Source of the DNA: an uncultured Alistipes sp.
GTDB lineage: Bacteria; Bacteroidota; Bacteroidia; Bacteroidales; Rikenellaceae
Reading direction: 5' to 3'
DNA: 36,395 nucleotides
NCBI GenBank assembly: GCA_949286165.1
Contig: CASDZK010000064.1
Coordinates: 1-36,395, forward strand
The stretch's first letter is position 1. Each line of letters opens with the position of its first letter. The position numbers and the translations under genes were made by a program. The notes under the pieces are model-generated. The model saw only the letters and a list, made by a program, of their open reading frames with translations. It had not been told where the DNA came from and made no database searches. Shown piece after piece: positions 31,317 to 36,395 of the stretch.

Positions 31317-32996
31317 ATGTTCAATCCCGAAAACAAAACTTCCCGAATATCCCGAACGGACGACCCCGAAGAAACGCCGTTCCATCCCCTCTCTTTGCCG
31401 GCATCCATGCCGCCCCTGCCCGAATCGTTTACCTATCCTTTCCGCTACACTCCGCACCCGGTCTGTCTATTGGCTGCCGAAAAGGTTAAAAACTTCCTGA
31501 ACCGGCAAACGGAATGGCGGCAAGAACTGGACGCAGGCAAAATGTTCGGGGTATTGGTCGTCAGGAACCATCGGGGAGAAACGGGATTCTTAGCCGCGTT
31601 CTCCGGAACATTGGCGCAAAAAAACCGTCATCCTTTTTTCGTGCCGCCGATATACGATCTGCAAAACCCGGAAAGTTTCTTCCCGGCGGAAGAAAAACGA
31701 ATCGACCGGTTGAACGAACGGATCGGCGCATTGGAAAACGACGCATCGTTCATTCGACAGAAAGAGGAAATGCGGATATTGGCCGGACAGGCCGAACGGG
31801 CGTTGGAACAAGCCGTCCGGGAAAACAGGGCGGCCAAAGCGCTCCGCGACGCGAAACGCAGGCAGGGCCTCGCACCCGGAGAAGAGGAAACGCTGATTCG
31901 GGAAAGCCAGCATAAAAAAGCGGAATTAAGGCGATTAAAGCAATATTGGACACGGCGGTTACAGGAAAAACGGCACAAAACGGACCGCATGGCAGACCGC
32001 ATCGAGGCGTTGAAACGGGAACGGCAACAACGGTCGGCCCGACTGCAATGGCGGTTATTCCAGTCATTCATCGTTTCAAACGCCCGGGGAGAGACGAAAA
32101 ACCTATGCGAATTGTTCGCCGATACGCCTCAGGGCGCACCGCCGGCCGGAAGCGGAGAATGCGCCGCCCCGAAACTGCTCCAAACCGCTTACCGAATGCA
32201 TTTTACCCCGATCGCCATGGCCGAATTCTGGTGGGGAAAATCCCCGAAAAACGAGATACGGGAACACGGACGGTTCTATCCGGCCTGCCAGGGAAAATGC
32301 GGACCGATTTTAAGATTCATGTTGCAAGGGTTGCAAGTGGATCCCGACCCGGCCGGGGAATGCGTTTCCGCATTTACAGAACTGGAAACCGTTTATGAAG
32401 ACGATTTTCTGGCGGTGGTAAACAAACCGGCCGGCATGCTTTCCGCACCGGGCAAATCCACGCCCGACTCGGTCTATCGGCGGGTACGCGAAAAATACCC
32501 CGACGCCACGGGTCCTCTGCTGGTGCATCGGCTCGACATGGCGACATCCGGACTGTTGCTCGTAGCCAAAACGAAAACCGTCCATCAAAACCTGCAGGCC
32601 CAATTCAAAAACCGCACCGTCCGAAAACGATATGCCGCGCTGTTGGAAAAAAGGCCGGCACGGAACGAAGGCGTCGTCGATCTGCCTCTGCGTCCCGACC
32701 CGCTGAACCGACCTTATCAAACCGTCGATCCGAAACAGGGCAAGCCGGCCCTGACCGAATACAAAGTGCTGGGACAGACCGGCCGCCTTACCCGCGTAAA
32801 CTTTATCCCGCATACGGGACGCACCCACCAGTTGCGGGTACATGCCGCGCATCCGGCCGGACTGCACTGTCCGATCGCAGGCGACGAACTGTACGGCCGA
32901 AAAGCCGAACGCCTGTTTCTGCATGCCGAATACCTGGAATTCCGGCATCCCGTATTCGGCACGACGCTGAAAATAGAAAAAAAGGCCGATTTTTAA
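31317..32996 (+). CDS. RluA-family pseudouridine synthase with long N-terminal extension
   Basis: 559 residues, roughly twice the size of a minimal RluA enzyme. The catalytic domain (about 350-559) has VNKPAGMLSAPG, the active-site Asp in LVHRLDMATSGLLLVAK, KRYAALL, ALTEYKVLG and FIPHTGRTHQLRVH. The N-terminal half carries FGVLVVRNHRGETGFLAAF, FFVPPIYDL, an Arg/Glu-rich coiled coil (about 120-255), then PPAGSGECAAPKLLQTA, MAEFWWGKSP and FYPACQGKCGPIL with two Cys. Long relatives of this layout occur in Bacteroidota and some gamma-proteobacteria; the extension's role is undescribed as far as I know. The target is rRNA or tRNA uridine, unresolved. No S4 domain is evident. Confidence 0.9.
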   Translation: MFNPENKTSRISRTDDPEETPFHPLSLPASMPPLPESFTYPFRYTPHPVCLLAAEKVKNFLNRQTEWRQELDAGKMFGVLVVRNHRGETGFLAAFSGTLAQKNRHPFFVPPIYDLQNPESFFPAEEKRIDRLNERIGALENDASFIRQKEEMRILAGQAERALEQAVRENRAAKALRDAKRRQGLAPGEEETLIRESQHKKAELRRLKQYWTRRLQEKRHKTDRMADRIEALKRERQQRSARLQWRLFQSFIVSNARGETKNLCELFADTPQGAPPAGSGECAAPKLLQTAYRMHFTPIAMAEFWWGKSPKNEIREHGRFYPACQGKCGPILRFMLQGLQVDPDPAGECVSAFTELETVYEDDFLAVVNKPAGMLSAPGKSTPDSVYRRVREKYPDATGPLLVHRLDMATSGLLLVAKTKTVHQNLQAQFKNRTVRKRYAALLEKRPARNEGVVDLPLRPDPLNRPYQTVDPKQGKPALTEYKVLGQTGRLTRVNFIPHTGRTHQLRVHAAHPAGLHCPIAGDELYGRKAERLFLHAEYLEFRHPVFGTTLKIEKKADF

Positions 32997-33016
32997 CCCG
33001 ACACCGACCCTTCGCA

Positions 33017-33038
33017 CCGGACGGTTTATGCCGTCCGG
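33017..33038 (+). terminator. Possible terminator after the RluA-type gene
   Basis: CCGGACGG and CCGTCCGG form a perfect 8-bp stem around a 6-nt loop, about 20 nt after the stop. The T-tract is poor (AAAGCATATTTC), so termination strength is uncertain. Confidence 0.5.
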
Positions 33039-33071
33039 AAAGCATATTTCAAATCCATCGATTATTTAACG

Positions 33072-33079
33072 TATCTTTG
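33072..33079 (+). promoter_or_regulatory. -7 element (TATCTTTG) for rnhA
   Basis: TATCTTTG is a perfect -7 match with a leader of about 18 nt to ATG 33104; TTTC lies 21 nt upstream (33047-33050). Confidence 0.65.
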
Positions 33080-33103
33080 CTCTGAAATGACAAAACGATA
33101 GAA

Positions 33104-33589
33104 ATGAGCGTTCAAATAACGATTTATACCGACGGATCGGCTCTGGGCAATCCCGGACCGGGAGGATTCGGCGTAGTATTGATGGCCCGGGGACACCGGA
33201 AAGAACTTTCGGAAGGGTACCGATTGACAACGAACAACCGGATGGAACTGCTGGCTGTCATCAAAGGATTGGAAGCCCTGAAAATTACCGGCGGAGACGT
33301 GACCGTTTACTCCGATTCCCGTTACGTGGTGGACGCCGTGACCAAAGGATGGATATGGAACTGGCAGCGGACCCGGTTCAAAAACAAGAAAAACCCGGAC
33401 TTATGGCAGCGTTTCCTGAAGGTGTACGCCCTGCATCGGGTCAAATTCGTATGGGTCAAAGGACATGCGGAGATTCCGGAAAACGAAAGGTGCGATTTTC
33501 TGGCCACGACCGCAGCGAGAGGACCGCGCCTGCTGATCGACGAATATTACGAAACTTCGGAACGGACGACTCCCCCGTTGTCCGAATAA
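33104..33589 (+). CDS. rnhA: Ribonuclease HI
   Basis: 161 residues, the standard length. It cleaves RNA in RNA-DNA hybrids in the cytosol. The catalytic acids are visible: Asp10 (YTDGSA), Glu48 (NNRMEL), Asp71 (VYSDSRYV) and Asp131 (NERCDFLA), with His121 in WVKGHAE. The basic handle region WNWQRTRFKNKKNPDLW is present. GH95 starts 32 nt after its stop with no consensus promoter between, so it probably shares the transcript. Confidence 0.95.
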   Translation: MSVQITIYTDGSALGNPGPGGFGVVLMARGHRKELSEGYRLTTNNRMELLAVIKGLEALKITGGDVTVYSDSRYVVDAVTKGWIWNWQRTRFKNKKNPDLWQRFLKVYALHRVKFVWVKGHAEIPENERCDFLATTAARGPRLLIDEYYETSERTTPPLSE

Positions 33590-33621
33590 TTTGCAAACCC
33601 GAACCCGGAAAACGAAGAACG

Positions 33622-36033
33622 ATGAACAAATTACTGTTGTATTGCCTCTGTTTCTGCACGGCCTGCGCGACCGTACGGAACGAAACAGAAAACCGGTTGT
33701 GGTACACCCGGCCGGCTGCCGAATGGATGGAAGCCCTGCCCGTAGGAAACGGACGGATAGGCGCCATGATTTACGGCGGAATTACGGAAGAGCGGATCGC
33801 CCTGAACGAAATTACGCTTTGGTCCGGCGCTCCCGATCCGAATCAGGAAAAGGAGTGCGGGAAAGATCGGCTGGCAGCCATTCGCGAACTGTTTTTCCGG
33901 GGAAACCCGAAAGAAGGCAACCGAATGGCTTCGGAATACCTGACAGGCCGGCCGAATACGTTCGGCAGTCATTTGCCCCTGGGCGACCTGCTACTCCGGT
34001 TCGATTACGACGACACCCTCCGCACCCGTTACCGCCGGGAGCTCGATTTGGAACAGGCCGTGGCTTCCGTGTCGTACCGCATGGGAAACACCGGTTATTT
34101 CCGGGAAATCTTCTGTTCCAATCCGGACCAGACCCTGGTCGTGCATCTCGAATCCGATAAAGCCGGAGCGCTCAATTTCACGGTTTCCGCCGCTTTGTTG
34201 CGGAATGCGGAAATAGAAGTTTCGGAAAACGGGCTGAACCTGCGGGGCCGCGCCTTTTTCCGTTCTCCTGACGAACCGGGCGTCCGGTTCGCCGGCAAGG
34301 TCCGAATCGTCTCCCCGGACGGAAAAATCGCTGCAGGCGACAATACGCTAACCCTCCGCGGAGCCAGCGAAGCCTGGCTTCTGATCGACATACGGACGGA
34401 CTATACCGGTACCGATCCGGCCGTTGCCTGCGAGGAAACCCTGCACAAAGCGGCATCGATCTCCTATCCGGAACTGAAAAAACGGCACGTGGCCGACCAC
34501 GCCGCGCTTTTCGACCGGGTCTCCCTGTCGTTAGGAGAGAAAACCGATGCCGACGGATTACCGACCGACCTGCGTTGGGAACGGTTCAAAACCGGACAGG
34601 ACGATCCCGGACTGTTCGCCCTGTTCGCCCAATACGGACGTTACCTGCTCATCGCCGCTTCCCGGGAAAACTCCCCCCTGCCGGCCAACCTGCAAGGGAT
34701 ATGGAACGACAATCTGGCCTGCAGCATGTCCTGGAACTGCGACTATCATTTGGATATCAACACCCAGCAAAATTATTGGATCGCCAATTCCGGAAACCTG
34801 CCCGAATGCAATGTTCCGCTCTTCGCCTTTCTGAAATCGCTGGACAAGGCGGGCGGCAGGACAGCCCGCATCGCGTACGGCAGTCCCGGATGGGTGGCCC
34901 ACACGGTCGTCAATCCGTGGGGCTATACCGCTCCCGGCGAAGGAGCGGGCTGGGGACTGCACCCCACGGGAGGAACCTGGCTGGCCCTGCAACTCTGGGA
35001 CCACTACGTTTATACCCAAGACACCCTTTTTTTGGAAAAACAGGGATACCCCGTATTGAAAAATTCCGCCCGTTTTTTCCTCGACTACATGGTCCGTGAC
35101 CCTCGGACCGGATATTTGATGACCGGTCCGTCCACCTCTCCGGAAAACGCTTTTCTGCATGAAGGCGAAACGCTATCGCTTTCCATGATGCCGACCTGCG
35201 ACCGGGTATTGGTGCATGAACTGTTTTCAGCCTGCATAGCCGGCAGCCGGATACTCGGCCGCGACCCGGCCTTTTCCGATTCCCTGCAACGCGCCCTGTC
35301 GGAACTTCCGCCGCTGCGAATCGGCAAATACGGGCAATTGCAGGAATGGTTCGACGATTACGAGGAAGCCGTTCCCAACCACCGGCACACCTCGCACCTG
35401 CTGGCACTCTACCCGTACAACCAGATATCCCCGGTCCGGACACCGGACCTGGCCCGCGCCGCGGAAACGACGATAGAACGTCGTTTGTCCGCCGAGGCAT
35501 GGGAAGACGTGGAATGGAGTAGGGCCAACATGATTCTGTTCTACGCCCGGTTGAAAAACGCGGACAAGGCTTACGCCCATCTTCGGGGATTGCTGCGGGA
35601 GCTGACCCGGGAAAACCTGCTGACCGTTTCGCCCAAGGGCATCGGCGGAGCGCCGTGGGATATCTTCGTATTCGACGGAAACGAAGCGGGAACGGCCGGC
35701 ATTTTTGAAATGCTGATACAAAGCCAAGAAGGGTACATCGAGTTATTGCCCGCTTTGCCCGATGCATGGGCGACCGGACACGTCGACGGGTTATGCGTCC
35801 GGGGCGGAGGCGTCGTGAACCTGTCGTGGAAAGCCGGAAAACCGGAAACATTTTCTTTAAAGGCCCTCCGGGACGGCGTGTTCCGGCTTAAACTGATCAA
35901 AACAAAAGACTATAACTATAAAATAAATCAAACAACTATTCATCCTACTATTTCAGATAATTCAATTATAACTATCCATATAAAAAAAGGAGAACTATTT
36001 GAAATAAAAAATAACAACCATTCAATTAACTAA
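33622..36033 (+). CDS. GH95 family alpha-L-fucosidase/galactosidase, probable lipoprotein
   Basis: 803 residues. The signal region MNKLLLYCLCFCTACA has a possible lipobox (Cys15). The N-terminal beta domain begins LWYTRPAAEWMEALPVGNG. The (alpha/alpha)6 catalytic domain has NLQGIWNDN, WNCDYHLDINTQQNYW (with the Asn/Asp pair of the active site), GWGLHPTGGTW, TGPSTSPENAF with a likely acid Glu, NHRHTSHLLALYPYNQISP and GGAPWDIFVFDGNEAGTAG. GH95 enzymes usually release alpha-1,2-fucose from mucin or milk glycans; some act on L-galactose. The last 45 codons or so (from about 35900) are strikingly AT-rich versus the rest. The IS21 end lies 28 bp after the stop. Confidence 0.9.
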   Translation: MNKLLLYCLCFCTACATVRNETENRLWYTRPAAEWMEALPVGNGRIGAMIYGGITEERIALNEITLWSGAPDPNQEKECGKDRLAAIRELFFRGNPKEGNRMASEYLTGRPNTFGSHLPLGDLLLRFDYDDTLRTRYRRELDLEQAVASVSYRMGNTGYFREIFCSNPDQTLVVHLESDKAGALNFTVSAALLRNAEIEVSENGLNLRGRAFFRSPDEPGVRFAGKVRIVSPDGKIAAGDNTLTLRGASEAWLLIDIRTDYTGTDPAVACEETLHKAASISYPELKKRHVADHAALFDRVSLSLGEKTDADGLPTDLRWERFKTGQDDPGLFALFAQYGRYLLIAASRENSPLPANLQGIWNDNLACSMSWNCDYHLDINTQQNYWIANSGNLPECNVPLFAFLKSLDKAGGRTARIAYGSPGWVAHTVVNPWGYTAPGEGAGWGLHPTGGTWLALQLWDHYVYTQDTLFLEKQGYPVLKNSARFFLDYMVRDPRTGYLMTGPSTSPENAFLHEGETLSLSMMPTCDRVLVHELFSACIAGSRILGRDPAFSDSLQRALSELPPLRIGKYGQLQEWFDDYEEAVPNHRHTSHLLALYPYNQISPVRTPDLARAAETTIERRLSAEAWEDVEWSRANMILFYARLKNADKAYAHLRGLLRELTRENLLTVSPKGIGGAPWDIFVFDGNEAGTAGIFEMLIQSQEGYIELLPALPDAWATGHVDGLCVRGGGVVNLSWKAGKPETFSLKALRDGVFRLKLIKTKDYNYKINQTTIHPTISDNSIITIHIKKGELFEIKNNNHSIN

Positions 36034-36060
36034 ATTTTTATTTGACTATATCACATTGAA

Positions 36061-36395
36061 TGTACCCCCTGTAGCGTTTTCAAATGTACCACTTCAGACA
36101 TGGTCGCTTTCGGTTCGGCAAAGTTAAGATTATTTCTGATTTTTTCTTCTCATCGAGTTACCTTTTAGCTCAACCCGAACCGCGTTAGCGGTGAGGCGGT
36201 CCATGATTGCGTCAGCCAAGGTAGGCTCATTGATGTAGTCATACCATTTGGATACCGGGAGTTGTGATGTCACGATTACGGATTTCCTCTGATAGCAGTC
36301 TTCCAGGATCTGGAGCAGGGCCAGACGTGAGTTGTTGTCAAGCGGCTGCAGTCCGAAGTCATCAAAGATGACGAGGTCATTCTTCTCGATGCGGT
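36061..36395. mobile_element. IS21-family insertion sequence, one end
   Basis: The likely IS end is at 36061, where TGTACCCCCTG begins. TGTACC recurs at 36085, the kind of repeated terminal block typical of IS21 elements. It encloses a partial istB on the complement (36130-36395), which runs past the window; istA would lie beyond it. The exact terminus and target duplication cannot be confirmed, as only one end is visible. Confidence 0.75.
36130..36395 (-). CDS. istB: IstB-like ATP-binding transposition helper, C-terminal 87 codons
   Basis: Translation of the complement gives the end of an IstB AAA+ protein. Walker B LVIFDDFGLQPLD is followed by SRLALLQILEDCYQRKSVIV, then TSQLPVSKWYDYINEPTLAD, AIMDRLTANAVRVELKG and a basic tail ending RRKNQK. 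These are diagnostic of IS21-family IstB, which activates target DNA for the IstA transposase. The N-terminus with Walker A lies beyond the window, so intactness is unknown. The stop is at 36130-36132. Confidence 0.9.
   Translation of the reverse strand, partial: RIEKNDLVIFDDFGLQPLDNNSRLALLQILEDCYQRKSVIVTSQLPVSKWYDYINEPTLADAIMDRLTANAVRVELKGNSMRRKNQK

Overview
This is a bacterial chromosomal segment from the Bacteroidota, most likely order Bacteroidales and plausibly an Alistipes/Rikenellaceae-like gut anaerobe (inference). Supporting signs are promoters of the TTTG-N19/21-TAnnTTTG type, the near absence of Shine-Dalgarno sequences, lipoproteins with acidic residues after the lipobox cysteine, GH92/GH95/GH30 glycosidases, a Bacteroides-type bile salt hydrolase, the succinylornithine form of ArgF', BACON domains and an IS21 element.

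Layout. A DUF2723 membrane protein runs off the left edge on the minus strand (to 1546). Diverging from it, past a MITE-like palindromic element, is a tightly packed plus-strand run (1990-9748): HAD phosphatase, apolipoprotein N-acyltransferase, GH92 mannosidase, riboflavin synthase, an orphan sensor kinase and UDP-glucose 6-dehydrogenase. A minus-strand MATE transporter (10018-11379) and a second palindromic element follow. Next come a DNA polymerase III delta'-like gene and folK, overlapping tail-to-tail with a Wzz-like protein. Then lpxK, purine nucleoside phosphorylase and an SGNH hydrolase (15070-17717) point right. A minus-strand block (17892-21792) holds a BACON/LRR lipoprotein, argF', a GYF-CD225 membrane protein and a DeoC-like protein lacking both active-site lysines.

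Two tRNA-Ser genes (UGA, GGA) lie at 21981-22241, followed by a small membrane protein and a minus-strand Ig-like lipoprotein. A secreted bile salt hydrolase (23812-24858) precedes an adenosylcobalamin riboswitch (about 25109-25291) that controls one surface lipoprotein gene, closed by a 17-bp perfect bidirectional terminator. Facing it are a GH30 glycosidase, a PepSY-like periplasmic protein and a two-component system (26446-31061, all minus). The right end carries an RluA-type pseudouridine synthase with a long N-terminal extension, RNase HI, a GH95 fucosidase with an AT-rich 3' tail, and the end of an IS21 element containing the C-terminus of IstB.

How it fits together. Most genes are envelope biogenesis (lnt, lpxK, wzz, ugd), host-glycan and bile-salt hydrolysis (GH92, GH95, GH30, BSH) and housekeeping. 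The items most worth pursuing are the riboswitch-controlled lone lipoprotein, the lysine-less DeoC homologue, a family of about 95-bp intergenic repeats with covarying inverted ends (three copies), and the palindromic elements (two copies). There is no CRISPR array, rRNA or prophage in the window.
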